Assembly: GCA_937907025.1 (NCBI GenBank)
Contig: CALESJ010000044.1
Span: 103,505 to 167,504, forward strand
DNA length: 64,000 bases
Direction of reading: 5' to 3'
DNA from: an uncultured Faecalibacterium sp.
GTDB lineage: Bacteria > Bacillota > Clostridia > Oscillospirales > Ruminococcaceae
The notes beneath the pieces were generated by a model, which was not told where the DNA came from, did no database searches, and was given only the letters and a program-made list of their open reading frames with translations. How positions within the stretch are numbered: position 1 is the first letter of the stretch; every line of letters begins with the position of its first letter. The position numbers and the translations under genes are program-made. Shown piece by piece: positions 30,202 through 38,706 of this stretch.

Positions 30202-31641
30202 ATGGCAAACGATAAGAAAAAGATGGTCGAAGCGATCACTGCGCAGGAAGTGGATTTTGCGCAGTGGTATACCGACATCTGCACGAAGGCCGAACTGGTC
30301 GAATATTCCAGCGTGAAAGGGTTTGTGGTGCTGCGCCCCTATGGCTACGCCATCTGGGAGAACATCCAGAAGAATCTGGACGGCCGCTTCAAGGCCACCG
30401 GCCACGAGAACGTCGCCATGCCTATGCTGATTCCCGAAAGCCTGCTGAAGAAGGAAGGCGAGCTGGTCAACGGCTTTGCCCCCGAAGTGGCCTGGGTCAC
30501 CACCGGCGGCAGCGAACCCCTGGAAGAACGCCTGGCGGTGCGCCCCACCAGTGAAACCATGTTCTGCGACCACTTTGCCCATGTGCTGCAGAGCTACCGC
30601 GATCTGCCCATGCTGTACAACCAGTGGTGCAGTGTGGTCCGGTGGGAAAAGTCCACCCGTCCGTTCCTGCGCACCCGTGAATTCTGGTGGCAGGAAGGTC
30701 ACACCATCCATGAAACCGCCGAGGAAGCCAAGGCCGAAACCGAGCAGCAGCTGAACTGCTACGCCGATTTCTGCGAAAACGACCTGTGCATCCCGGTGCT
30801 GAAGGGCCGCAAGACCGACAAGGAAAAGTTTGCCGGCGCCGAAGCCACCTACACCATCGAAGCCATGATGAAGGACGGCAAGGCCCTGCAGAGCGGCACC
30901 AGCCACTACTTCGGGGACAAGTTCTCCCGCGCGTATGACGTGACTTTCACCGGCCGGGACAACACCCTGCAGTATCCGTTCCAGACCTCCTGGGGTGCTT
31001 CCAGCCGCCTGATCGGCGCCATCATCATGACCCATGGTGATGACGACGGTCTGATCCTGCCCCCGGCCATCGCCCCGGTGCAGGTGGTTATCGTTCCGGT
31101 GGCCGCCCACAAGCCCGGCGTTACCGAGAAGGCCCAGGAACTGGCCGCGGCCATCGGCAAGTATGCCCGCGTCAAGCTGGATGATTCCGACAAGGCTCCC
31201 GGCTGGAAGTTCGCCCAGTGGGAGATGAAGGGCGTGCCTCTGCGCCTGGAAGTGGGGCCCCGCGACATCGAGCAGGGCCAGTGCGTGCTGGTCCGCCGCG
31301 ATACCCGCGAGAAGCAGTTCGTCAAGTTCGAGGACCTGGAAACGGCTATCCCGGCCGCACTGAAGGCCCTGGCCAAGGATCTGTATGACCGTGCGCTGAA
31401 GAACCGCGAAGCCCGCACCGTCAGCGCCACCACCATGGAAGAGGTCAAGGCCAAGGTGGCCGAAAAGACCGGTTTCGTCAAGACCATGTGGTGCGGCGAT
31501 CTGGCCTGCGAGGAAGCCATGAAGGAGCAGGCGGGGCTGTCCAGCCGCTGCATGCCCTTTGAGCAGGAACATCTGTCCGATGTCTGCCCGGTCTGCGGCA
31601 AGCCCGCTAAGACCATGGTCGTCTGGGGCATTGCGTATTAA
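30202..31641 (+). CDS. proS: Proline--tRNA ligase, archaeal/eukaryote-like type
   Basis: This 479-residue class II synthetase lacks the editing insertion of bacterial ProRS and has the C-terminal zinc domain of the archaeal type (CGDLACEEAM and CPVCGKPAKTMVVWGIAY). Motif 2 (RWEKSTRPFLRTREFWWQEGHT) and motif 3 (GASSRLIGAIIMTHGDDDGLILPP) are clear. This type occurs in several Clostridia. No T-box was found upstream. A terminator follows. Confidence 0.96.
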   Translation: MANDKKKMVEAITAQEVDFAQWYTDICTKAELVEYSSVKGFVVLRPYGYAIWENIQKNLDGRFKATGHENVAMPMLIPESLLKKEGELVNGFAPEVAWVTTGGSEPLEERLAVRPTSETMFCDHFAHVLQSYRDLPMLYNQWCSVVRWEKSTRPFLRTREFWWQEGHTIHETAEEAKAETEQQLNCYADFCENDLCIPVLKGRKTDKEKFAGAEATYTIEAMMKDGKALQSGTSHYFGDKFSRAYDVTFTGRDNTLQYPFQTSWGASSRLIGAIIMTHGDDDGLILPPAIAPVQVVIVPVAAHKPGVTEKAQELAAAIGKYARVKLDDSDKAPGWKFAQWEMKGVPLRLEVGPRDIEQGQCVLVRRDTREKQFVKFEDLETAIPAALKALAKDLYDRALKNREARTVSATTMEEVKAKVAEKTGFVKTMWCGDLACEEAMKEQAGLSSRCMPFEQEHLSDVCPVCGKPAKTMVVWGIAY

Positions 31642-31654
31642 GAGTTTGCTTCTG

Positions 31655-31681
31655 GCAGCGCCCGCAGGGGCGCTGCTTTTT
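31655..31681 (+). terminator. Terminator after proS
   Basis: GCAGCGCCC-GCA-GGGGCGCTGC followed by TTTTT. Confidence 0.9.
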
Positions 31682-31735
31682 GGTTCGGGACCTTACTGCC
31701 CGGACCGCTGATTTCGCCGGAAAGGTCGTAGCCGC

Positions 31736-32803
31736 ATGTTTTTGCTTGTGACACTGGGGGTATACGCCGTCGGGCTGGTGCTGACTGCGGTCGGCAGCCG
31801 GCTGGCGGGACGCTGCGCCACCTGGTGCTGTGCCCTGTGTGGGCTGCCCATGTGGGTGGTATCCGGCACGGTGGCGGCCCTCAGCGTGGCCCTGCCCCAG
31901 CTGGTGCTGGCCTTTCTGGCGTCGGGACTGTCCATCACCGCCATGGCGGTGGGGGTGGCCCTGGCGGGCGCTGTGACCGACCTGGGTCTGGTGCTGGCCC
32001 TGTGCCTGCTGCGCCGGTCGGTCACGGTGGACAGGGGAGAGTTCTGCCGCAAATGCGGGATACTGCTGGCTGCCTGCGTGGTGCTGGAACTGTACGCCGG
32101 TGACGGTGTGCTTACCCACACGGGGGCAGGGCTGCTCATGGCCCTGTTCGTCCTCTTTGTGCTGGAAAGCATCGTGTATCAGTACCGCCTTGCCTATGGC
32201 GAAAACCTGCAGCCCATCGGGGTAGGGGCCCGCCGGCTGCCCCGCAGTGCGGCCGTCCCCGCCATGCAGACCATGGCATTCCCGGCCATGAGCCTGCTCA
32301 ACAGTATGAAAAACCTGGCAGGGATGCTTTTTGGCGCGGCTCTGCTTACGGTGGGCGCCTGGGCGCTGCTGTACAGTGCCACCGTGCTGGCCAACCTGAC
32401 CGGCACCATCCAGGCGCTGTGGGCGGCCACCCTCATCTCCTTTGGCTTCAGCCTGCCCCTGCTGGCCGAAGTTTTGCACCATCCCTTCGGTTCTTTGTGG
32501 AAAAAATTCGCGGTGCGCTGCCGGGTGCATCCCCCGGCGGCCCTGCCCATGCAGATGCTGAACAGCGCCATTCTCAGCCTGACCTTTGTGCTGCCCTTGT
32601 GCAGCCTGACCTACCGCCAGCATCTGCCGGTGGGCGCTCAGTTCCGCCGGTATGATATGCCCGCCTGCCTGGCCCTGGGCTTGACCTTGCTGCTGCCTGC
32701 TTTGTTCAAAAAGCGGCTGTATCGCTGGCAGGGGGCTGTTTGCCTGGCCGTTTATATCATCTATGTGGCGGCGGTGCTGCTGGCCCCTCTGGCCGGTGCC
32801 TGA
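31736..32803 (+). CDS. Polytopic membrane protein, possibly a degenerate CaCA exchanger
   Basis: The 355-residue protein has about ten hydrophobic segments. Two regions resemble the inverted alpha-repeats of sodium/calcium exchangers: SGTVAALSVALPQLVLAFLA near residue 40 and LWAATLISFGFSLPLLAEVL near 225. The acidic residues that bind the cation in true exchangers (GTSLPE) are replaced (ALPQL, FSLPLL). If related, it has lost the canonical site. The likeness is by eye and not certain. It lies between two terminators, so it is monocistronic. Confidence 0.6.
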   Translation: MFLLVTLGVYAVGLVLTAVGSRLAGRCATWCCALCGLPMWVVSGTVAALSVALPQLVLAFLASGLSITAMAVGVALAGAVTDLGLVLALCLLRRSVTVDRGEFCRKCGILLAACVVLELYAGDGVLTHTGAGLLMALFVLFVLESIVYQYRLAYGENLQPIGVGARRLPRSAAVPAMQTMAFPAMSLLNSMKNLAGMLFGAALLTVGAWALLYSATVLANLTGTIQALWAATLISFGFSLPLLAEVLHHPFGSLWKKFAVRCRVHPPAALPMQMLNSAILSLTFVLPLCSLTYRQHLPVGAQFRRYDMPACLALGLTLLLPALFKKRLYRWQGAVCLAVYIIYVAAVLLAPLAGA

Positions 32804-32825
32804 GCCTGCCCGCCATACAACAGAA

Positions 32826-32859
32826 AACGCCCCGGAAACCTGATGGCTTCCGGGGCGTT
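32826..32859. terminator. Bidirectional terminator
   Basis: AACGCCCCGGAA and TTCCGGGGCGTT form a 12-bp perfect stem between the convergent membrane-protein and GNAT genes, with U-rich flanks on either side. Confidence 0.85.
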
Positions 32860-32869
32860 GTTTTGTGTT

Positions 32870-33418
32870 TTACAGGGATTTCTGCATCCAGTAGGCGTCA
32901 GCATAGCGGCCGTCGGCGTATTTCATGTTGTGGGGCAGGGTGCCGCAGAGCACGAACCCCAGCCGCTGATACAGGGCGATGGCAGGTTTGTTGTCCGCCA
33001 CCACCGTCAGTTCCGCCTGCTCGTACCCGGCGGCTCTGGCCTGTTCCAGCAGGGCAGTCATCATGGCGGTGCCGATGCCCTTGCCGCAGAATTTCTGGTA
33101 CAGGGCGATGGATACCTCGCACCGATGGGCCACCCGCTGGAAAGGACCCACCGATGCCAGCGCGCAGCTGCCCACCAGCTGGCCCTCATAAAAGCCCAGC
33201 AGCATCAGGTCCCGGGGCGAATCCAGCCGCCCCTGCAGGAACTGCCGTTCCTGTTCCGGGGTGAAGCTGCTTTCCCCCGGTTCCCGCAGCAGGTACGGGG
33301 TTTCGGCGGTGGTGGCGTCCAGGCAGGTCAGCATCGCCTCGGCATCTTCCGGGCCGGCGCTGCGGATGGTCAGAACGCTGCCGTCCCGCAACGGGACCAC
33401 CTGTTCAGCAAAAACCAT
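32870..33418 (-). CDS. GNAT-family N-acetyltransferase
   Basis: The 182-residue protein has the GNAT core: SCALASVGPFQRVAHRCEVSIAL, the acetyl-CoA loop CGKGIGTAM (near residue 111) and NKPAIALYQRLGF near 143-155. The acceptor is unknown; small-molecule or protein N-terminal acetylation are both possible. AAGGAGGCACAGTCTT precedes the ATG. It starts 16 bp after the histidine kinase gene, so it belongs to the two-component operon. Confidence 0.88.
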   Translation of the reverse strand: MVFAEQVVPLRDGSVLTIRSAGPEDAEAMLTCLDATTAETPYLLREPGESSFTPEQERQFLQGRLDSPRDLMLLGFYEGQLVGSCALASVGPFQRVAHRCEVSIALYQKFCGKGIGTAMMTALLEQARAAGYEQAELTVVADNKPAIALYQRLGFVLCGTLPHNMKYADGRYADAYWMQKSL

Positions 33419-33434
33419 AAGACTGTGCCTCCTT

Positions 33435-34874
33435 TTATTCGGGGCGTCCCACCGGCAGGGTAAAGGTGAAGCGGCACCACTTGCCGTGCTCGCTTTCGGC
33501 CTTGATCTGGCCGCCGGACAGGTTGATCAGAACCTTGCAGATGTGCAGGCCCAGACCACTGCCCCGGGTGTTCAGCCCGCGGGAACGGTCCTCCTTGTAG
33601 AAACGTTCAAACACAAAGGGCAAAGCTTCGGGGGAGATGCCTTCGCCGGTGTTTTCCACTTCCACCACCACCATGTTGCCGTCCCTGCGGACCGAAAAGC
33701 GGATCACGCCGTCGGGCGGGGTGAACTTGATGGCGTTGTCCACCAGATTGTAGACCACCTGATGGATCAGGTCCGGGTCGGCGTACACCAGCTCCTTGGC
33801 CGGTTCCAGCCCCTGAATGTCGATCTTGCCGTCCTCGATGCGCTTCTCGTCCGATAGGACCACATCGGTGATGGTGTCCCAGATGTTGCAGTTCTTGGCC
33901 TGGAATTTATACTCGCCGGATTCCAGCTTGGTGATGTCCAGCATGTTCTGTACCAGCCGGGCCAGGCGTCCGGTTTCTTGGGAAACAATGCCCAGATAAT
34001 GTTTGTACTCCTCGGCGGGAATGGTGCCGTCCAGCATGCCGTCGATAAAGCCCTTGATGCTGGTCATGGGGGTGCGCAGCTCGTGGGCGATGTTGCCCAT
34101 GAACTGGCCCCGGGCGTTGTCGATGGTCTGCAGCCGGGCCGCCATGTTGTTGAAGGTGGTGGCAAAATCGGCCAGTTCCTCGCATCCGTCCACCGGGGCA
34201 CGGGCAGTGAAATCACCGCTGCCCAGCTGCCGGGCGGCCTCGCCGATCTGCTCGATGGGGGCGCTGATCTTGCGGGCAAACAGGATGGAAATGGCGCTGG
34301 CAAACAGCAGGATGCCCACCGCCGACACCAGGAAGATGCTCAGCAGGTCGGTGACATACTGGTGCAGCGCGTCCATGGAGGTAGCCACAAACAGATATCC
34401 GTTGCCGGAAGGTCCTTCGAGGCGCCGCCCGGCGGTGTAGTATTTGGTGCTGAACACCCCGTCCAGGGTGTCCTCACTGTAATAGTCCACGCCGCTGTCC
34501 AGCACGTCCAGCACGTCTTCGGACACACATTGCCCGGTCAGATCGGCAGCCTCGGTGTGCAGGATGATCTGGCCGTTGGAGTCGGTGATGAAGATGACCG
34601 CATCGGAGGAGGTATGGAACAGCTCAAACCCGCTCTCGATGTTTTCTTTCAGCGCTTCATCGGTGATGGGCTGGGTCACGTCGCTGCCCTGGGCCGCAAA
34701 CCGGTTGCTCAGGGCGGTGGCGCCGTCCAGCACGCTGGTCAGAGCGCTCATCCGCTCGTTGGAAAAATAGGCGATGGACAGTGCGCTCTGGATGCCGCAC
34801 ATCAGTGCCAGGCTCAGCAGCAGGACCAGCGCCATGCTCGTGAACAGTTCACGGCTGATCGTTTTGCGATGCAC
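33435..34874 (-). CDS. Sensor histidine kinase (HAMP, WalK/PhoR-like)
   Basis: The 479-residue protein has two membrane segments (about 12-36 and 178-200) around a 140-residue extracellular sensor region, then a HAMP domain (200-252). The phosphorylated histidine is at about 264 in NIAHELRTPMTSIKGF, and the ATPase domain has NLVDNAIKFTPP and GSGLGLHICKV. The start is GTG at 34874, two bases after the stop of the response-regulator gene. The stimulus is unknown. Confidence 0.92.
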   Translation of the reverse strand: MHRKTISRELFTSMALVLLLSLALMCGIQSALSIAYFSNERMSALTSVLDGATALSNRFAAQGSDVTQPITDEALKENIESGFELFHTSSDAVIFITDSNGQIILHTEAADLTGQCVSEDVLDVLDSGVDYYSEDTLDGVFSTKYYTAGRRLEGPSGNGYLFVATSMDALHQYVTDLLSIFLVSAVGILLFASAISILFARKISAPIEQIGEAARQLGSGDFTARAPVDGCEELADFATTFNNMAARLQTIDNARGQFMGNIAHELRTPMTSIKGFIDGMLDGTIPAEEYKHYLGIVSQETGRLARLVQNMLDITKLESGEYKFQAKNCNIWDTITDVVLSDEKRIEDGKIDIQGLEPAKELVYADPDLIHQVVYNLVDNAIKFTPPDGVIRFSVRRDGNMVVVEVENTGEGISPEALPFVFERFYKEDRSRGLNTRGSGLGLHICKVLINLSGGQIKAESEHGKWCRFTFTLPVGRPE

Positions 34875-34876
34875 TT

Positions 34877-35566
34877 TTATTCTTTCACCTCAAACTTGTA
34901 GCCTACGCCCCAAACGGTCTTCAGGCACCACTGGTCGGAAGCACCCTCCAGCTTTTCGCGCAGGCGCTTGACGTGTACGTCGATGGTGCGGGAGTCGCCG
35001 TAATATTCAAAGCCCCACACCTTGTCCAGCAGCTGGTCGCGGGTGAACACCTGGTTGGGATGCCCGGCCAGGCAGGCCAGCAGTTCCAGTTCCTTGGGCG
35101 GCGCGTCCACCACCTTGCCCTTGACCTTCAGCTCATAGCGGTTCATGTCCAGATGCAGATTGTCGAAGCTGTACACGCCCTTGTCTTCCTCGTCGGGGGC
35201 AGCGCAGCGGCGCAGCACCGCCTTGATGCGGGCGGTGACTTCCTTGGTTTCAAAGGGCTTGACGATGTAGTCGTCGGCGCCCAGTTCCAGGCCCAGCACC
35301 TTGTCGTAAATTTCGCCCTTGGCGGTCAGCATGATGATGGGAGTCTTGTGCTCCTGGCGGATGCGGCGGCAGACTTCCCAGCCGTCCATATCCGGCATCA
35401 TCACGTCCAGCAGGACCATGTCGGGGTGAATTTTATCAAATTCCTGCAGGGCCGTCTTGCCATCATAGGCCAGCGTCACCGCAAAGCCCTCCTTGACCAG
35501 ATACAGCCGCAGCAGTTCGCAAATATTTTTATCGTCGTCCACGACAAGAATTTTCTCATTTGCCAT
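34877..35566 (-). CDS. OmpR-family response regulator
   Basis: The 229-residue protein has a receiver domain (VVDDDKN, phospho-Asp in LLDVMMPDMDG, YIVKPFETKEV) and a winged-helix domain ending KTVWGVGYKFEVKE. The ATG at 35566 follows GGGAGGGTATTCCGGA; upstream in-frame codons cross the promoter. It is paired with the HAMP kinase and a GNAT gene. A TATAAT at 35600-35605 on the minus strand is the likely -10. Confidence 0.93.
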   Translation of the reverse strand: MANEKILVVDDDKNICELLRLYLVKEGFAVTLAYDGKTALQEFDKIHPDMVLLDVMMPDMDGWEVCRRIRQEHKTPIIMLTAKGEIYDKVLGLELGADDYIVKPFETKEVTARIKAVLRRCAAPDEEDKGVYSFDNLHLDMNRYELKVKGKVVDAPPKELELLACLAGHPNQVFTRDQLLDKVWGFEYYGDSRTIDVHVKRLREKLEGASDQWCLKTVWGVGYKFEVKE

Positions 35567-35763
35567 TCCGGAATACCCTCCCAAACATAATATGATTTTA
35601 TTATACGGGGCAAATGTTGAAAAATAAAGAAGAAACCACAATTTTTTCCCTGTTTTGGCAAAGGAAACGGCAAAGTTTCGGCCGTGGCCTTCCGCAACGG
35701 GGAGGCATATGGTATACTGGACCCGAAGAATCCGCCCCACACACAGGAAAGGAGCGATACAAA

Positions 35764-36141
35764 ATGGCCCAGAACTTTGTCTGGCAGGACCGCAAGCGTA
35801 TTGCCTTCGGTCTGCCGTTTACCTTTACCACCTATCACCTGACCCCGGAAAAACTGCTTATCCGCAGCGGTATCCTGAATACCAAGGAGGAAGAAATCCG
35901 CCTGTACCGCATCATGGATGTGACGCTGCAGCGCTCTTTGTGGGAGCGGCTGTTCGGCCTGGGCACCATCCACTGCTGCTCGGCGGATAAATCCACCCCG
36001 GAATTTGACATCCGGTGGATTCCCCATGCAGCCGACGTGAAGGAGCAGCTCTCCGATATGATCGAGGCAGAACGCCAGGCCAAGCGGGTGAGCAGCCGGG
36101 AATTTATGACCGATGAGGATGCGGACGAGGAGATGCCGTGA
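35764..36141 (+). CDS. Small PH-domain (bPH_2/DUF304) protein
   Basis: The 125-residue protein has the bacterial PH-like pattern FTTYHLTPEKLLIRSGILNTKEEEIRLYRIMDVTLQRSLWERLFGLGTI, followed by a charged tail. Such domains occur in membrane-associated proteins of unknown function, but this one has no membrane segment. The ATG at 35764 follows AAAGGAGCGATACAAA. A TATACT at 35713-35718 with a TG extension is the probable -10. It is divergent from the response regulator and ends before a terminator. Confidence 0.82.
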   Translation: MAQNFVWQDRKRIAFGLPFTFTTYHLTPEKLLIRSGILNTKEEEIRLYRIMDVTLQRSLWERLFGLGTIHCCSADKSTPEFDIRWIPHAADVKEQLSDMIEAERQAKRVSSREFMTDEDADEEMP

Positions 36142-36168
36142 GGCAGCTTTCCCCGAAAGACAGAACAG

Positions 36169-36196
36169 GCGGCGGGCAGGAACCCCGCCGCTTTTT
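36169..36196 (+). terminator. Terminator after the PH-domain gene
   Basis: GCGGCGGG-caggaa-CCCCGCCGC followed by TTTTT. Confidence 0.85.
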
Positions 36197-36210
36197 GCTG
36201 CCCCGGCCCC

Positions 36211-36239
36211 TTGCCTGTTGGGGTCGGGACGTGTATAAT
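36211..36239 (+). promoter_or_regulatory. Native ychF promoter, now separated from ychF
   Basis: TTGCCT (36211-36216), 17 bp and TATAAT (36234-36239), followed by AAAGGAG and ATGAAACTCGGTAT. It would have driven ychF before the element inserted at 36286; it now drives only a 24-codon remnant. Confidence 0.7.
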
Positions 36240-36285
36240 AAACACTGGTATAAAATGCAGTAGTACGCCAAAGGAGCGAATCGTA

Positions 36286-36293
36286 ATATGAAA
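36286..36293 (+). other. Left junction (attL-like) of the ychF element
   Basis: ATATGAAA is shared with 51568-51575 and the flanks remain similar (ATGAAACTCGGTAT versus ATGAAATTAGGTAT). The exact crossover cannot be fixed by eye. Confidence 0.6.
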
Positions 36294-36362
36294 CTCGGTA
36301 TTGGAGGGGACCGGCCTGATTTTATAACTTCTTATATCTCTCCAAAAGCCGATAAAGCCTGA
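36288..36362 (+). pseudogene. 24-codon remnant open frame made by the insertion
   Basis: The frame starts ATG AAA CTC GGT ATT like ychF (MKLGI) with its native promoter and ribosome site. It runs into element sequence after five or six codons (MKLGIGGDRPDF...) and stops at 36362. It is most likely a by-product of integration, possibly translated as a short peptide. Confidence 0.6.
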
Positions 36363-36429
36363 TATTACAAGCATTTTTAGAAAAATCAGCCGCATATAAG
36401 TCCATGTCTTTCCACGCACTTCCACACGG

Positions 36430-36451
36430 AAATGGCGTAAAAATGGCGTAA
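36430..36451 (+). repeat. Paired 11-bp arm repeats, left end
   Basis: Two tandem copies of AAATGGCGTAA, identical to and in the same orientation as 51483-51504. They are probable arm-type binding sites for the integrase N-terminal domain. Confidence 0.75.
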
Positions 36452-36537
36452 AGCATATGGACGATACGACAACGATCAGGAAAGCACACTGCTACAAATA
36501 ATTCGTCTATACCCTGTTCTGCGCAGAACGAATGAAA

Positions 36538-36571
36538 CAGCCATCACCGACTTGATTTGCGGTGATGGCTG
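36538..36571. terminator. Hairpin in the 280-bp non-coding left end of the element
   Basis: CAGCCATCACCG (36538-36549) pairs perfectly with CGGTGATGGCTG (36560-36571). Read on the minus strand it ends the three-gene unit that begins at 37963. Apart from this and the arm repeats, 36363-36640 shows nothing recognisable. Confidence 0.65.
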
Positions 36572-36640
36572 TAGCTGTATTTATAGTATTAGTTGCTCTG
36601 CGGACATCAGAAATCGATTACCCATCTTTCAACCGAAAAG

Positions 36641-36913
36641 TTAGCCGTATAAAACCTCAATCTCTTTCTCGGCCTCAAATATTGTTTTTGCGTTAAAAAT
36701 TGGGGCATTCTCAAAGTTCGACACACAAGCGTCTCTGGATGCAGCGGTTACTTTGAACAAGACAGAAGATGTGCCAATATTGGTTACTTCCAAAGTATAT
36801 TGATTTTCCTCAACATATCCAGAAATCATATACCGCTCACCGCGATAAAAAAATTCGATTTCCGGATTGTAATACAGTTCATCTATAAAAGATTGAAAGG
36901 ACTTTCCAATCAT
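36641..36913 (-). CDS. Unknown small protein of the DUF4417 unit
   Basis: This 90-residue acidic protein begins MIGKSFQSFIDELYYNPEIEF and ends FEAEKEIEVLYG. No family was recognised. Alternating hydrophobic and charged residues (EFFYRGERYMISGYVEENQYTLEV) suggest a small beta-rich fold of the immunity or regulator kind. Its ATG overlaps the stop of the upstream gene by 4 bp (ATGA), so the two are translationally coupled and probably work together. AT-rich composition marks it as element cargo. Confidence 0.7.
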   Translation of the reverse strand: MIGKSFQSFIDELYYNPEIEFFYRGERYMISGYVEENQYTLEVTNIGTSSVLFKVTAASRDACVSNFENAPIFNAKTIFEAEKEIEVLYG

Positions 36914-37338
36914 CGTGTTATCCTCCTGTAATAATCCAGATAGGCCTCAATTATTTCCTGACTCACATTTTTGAAATATTTTCGATAACGTGAAATTTCT
37001 TCTGGAGTCATCAGCCGCCCCTTTTGCCTGTTATCAATACCAGGTTTGGAAAACTCATGTATATGAAATACACTTTTTCCACTTTCGGACAATCCGCTTT
37101 CAAAATGAAACCCTATTTCTTTGGTAATACGATGCTTAGCATCGTATTCTCGGTACTGTCGAAACACGCCGTTCTTATCTAACAGTATATATGCCTGAGA
37201 AGAATGGGCTTCTGCGGGCATATTAAAGCTATTTCTTTTATTGACAGGTTCGAGAATTTTTACTCCTTCGATGCAGTCAACAGTTTCATATTGATACGGA
37301 ACAAGATTTCCCAATGCAAAAGTGCCTCTGCCACCCAT
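36910..37338 (-). CDS. Unknown protein of the DUF4417 unit, toxin-domain-like
   Basis: The 142-residue protein starts MGGRGTFALGNLVPYQYE after AAAGGTGG (ATG at 37338); an in-frame extension to 37440 overlaps the upstream gene and is not preferred. The N-terminal MGGRG...G resembles starts of phage or ICE ADP-ribosylation-like and structural proteins. The part RQYREYDAKHRITKEIGFHF, then FHIHEFS, recalls C-terminal toxin domains of polymorphic toxins. This is only a resemblance. It lies between a DUF4417 gene (1-bp gap) and a coupled 90-residue protein gene. Confidence 0.65.
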   Translation of the reverse strand: MGGRGTFALGNLVPYQYETVDCIEGVKILEPVNKRNSFNMPAEAHSSQAYILLDKNGVFRQYREYDAKHRITKEIGFHFESGLSESGKSVFHIHEFSKPGIDNRQKGRLMTPEEISRYRKYFKNVSQEIIEAYLDYYRRITR

Positions 37339-37339
37339 A

Positions 37340-37963
37340 TCAACGCACCACCTTTCTGGATGAACGGTAATCCACACAAACAAGGTTGCCTTCCATCTCG
37401 GGAAAGGGCGTTCCGAAACAGATAACTGTTTTCGGAGCAAGTTTATTCAGCATGGTCTCGTATCCACGCATGAACGAAAGATTTGATTTCCTGCATCCAA
37501 GCGTGCTGACGGCTACAATCGCATTTTGCTCTACTCCATCAAAGCAAAAATCATAACTGCGCGGTGTGCTCCAACTAATCGTAGGAATTACCGTCAATCC
37601 TTTACTCTGCCAAAATGCACCAACCCAACGGTTTTTGGCGACATTCTCAATTTGACGCCACAGATCCATATCGGCATAGGTGGAAAAATCAGGACTGAGA
37701 AGAAATGCGTACTGAGAGTATTTCGCCAATGTGCGTTCTGGCTGTGTATAGATTCCTTCAAACCGGTAATCATCCACAAAAAAGTGAACACCGCTTTTTC
37801 GATTTATCTCGTTGTCCCTGCTTCTGGTATCAGAACAAGCAATTAACGAGATTGACTCTGTGTTAAGCTCTTGTTTGTGGATCAGAGGGATATTCCAGCG
37901 CCCTCTCCCAGTAAAGCTGTTTCGCATAAAAAGTGGATTTTTTCTCATGGATTTTGTTGTCAT
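37340..37963 (-). CDS. DUF4417 domain protein
   Basis: The 207-residue protein shows DUF4417-like features: RGRWNIPLI, VHFFVDDYRFEGIYTQPERTL, FLLSPDFSTYADM, GLTVIPTISWSTPRSYDFCFDGVEQNAIVAVST and a C-terminal PKTVICFGTPFPEM. The family is found in phages and integrative elements and has no known function. The start is taken as ATG 37963 (MTTKSMRKNPLF) behind AAAGGACG; ATG 37948 is an alternative. It heads a three-gene unit with the two unknown genes downstream. Confidence 0.72.
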   Translation of the reverse strand: MTTKSMRKNPLFMRNSFTGRGRWNIPLIHKQELNTESISLIACSDTRSRDNEINRKSGVHFFVDDYRFEGIYTQPERTLAKYSQYAFLLSPDFSTYADMDLWRQIENVAKNRWVGAFWQSKGLTVIPTISWSTPRSYDFCFDGVEQNAIVAVSTLGCRKSNLSFMRGYETMLNKLAPKTVICFGTPFPEMEGNLVCVDYRSSRKVVR

Positions 37964-38152
37964 CGGTACTTTAGCGTCCTTTCTGCGGCGGGTGCCGCTT
38001 CTTTGTTTGTTCTGCCAATAGACTTTCAGCGCAGAATATGCTAAAATAACCGTGTCCAATGGATATGTTTAACATATTCTGTATGAAAACACATCTGTTC
38101 GCTGCGCCAACAGCTTACGGGTGTGTTTTTATTTTTGTATTCACCACCTCCA

Positions 38153-38704
38153 TCAAGCCACCTCTCGAAACAAATTCAATAGAGTGACCTCATAGTTGGT
38201 ATAGCTTGTCCCTCCATATTGCAACCATTTTTGATAATACGAATAAGCGTAACAGGCTGCTTCATAGCTGACTTCGAATATGGATGCAATTTCCGCCGGA
38301 TCATGTAATCTCAGCTTATGAACAAGGACGGGGGGAACCAAGGCATATTTAGCGAAGAATTTCACCTCTTTTTCCGCAAGTTCACTATCTTCGCTGTGAT
38401 CTAAAACAATGTGCCCTATTTCATGAAAGATGGTATTGTTTATGCGTCCATACTCCCTTTGGTCATTATAATAAATAAACCATTCGCCGGTGTTTTTTTG
38501 GACGCAGAATCCATCTTCACTTTTTTTGAACAGCAACCAACGCTTGCTTTCTGAAAATGCAGAATACGGCACAACTGTAATTCCCATTTTCGTAGCCAAT
38601 TCAAAGCCGTTTACCGGCACACAGGAAACATTATACCGTACAAAAAGGTCTACCACAATCTGCTTAATTTCCTCATAGCGGGCATGTGACAATGAAATTC
38701 CCAA
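38153..38704 (-). CDS. immA: ImmA/IrrE-family metallopeptidase
   Basis: The 183-residue protein carries the zinc-peptidase motif FHEIGHIVLDHSED (HExxH) near residues 87-100. In ICEBs1-like elements ImmA cleaves the partner repressor ImmR to release element genes after DNA damage. It starts 2 bp after the XRE repressor gene, the normal ImmR-ImmA order. It probably controls genes of this element, but the promoter under its control is not known. Confidence 0.88.
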   Translation of the reverse strand: MGISLSHARYEEIKQIVVDLFVRYNVSCVPVNGFELATKMGITVVPYSAFSESKRWLLFKKSEDGFCVQKNTGEWFIYYNDQREYGRINNTIFHEIGHIVLDHSEDSELAEKEVKFFAKYALVPPVLVHKLRLHDPAEIASIFEVSYEAACYAYSYYQKWLQYGGTSYTNYEVTLLNLFREVA

Positions 38705-38706
38705 GA

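Noticed and set aside
36288..36362. The short frame MKLGIGGD as the start of a ribose-5-phosphate isomerase B gene
   Set aside because: The sequence AAAGGAG-N10-ATGAAACTCGGTAT matches the start of ychF at the other end of the element much better, and the similarity ends at the junction.
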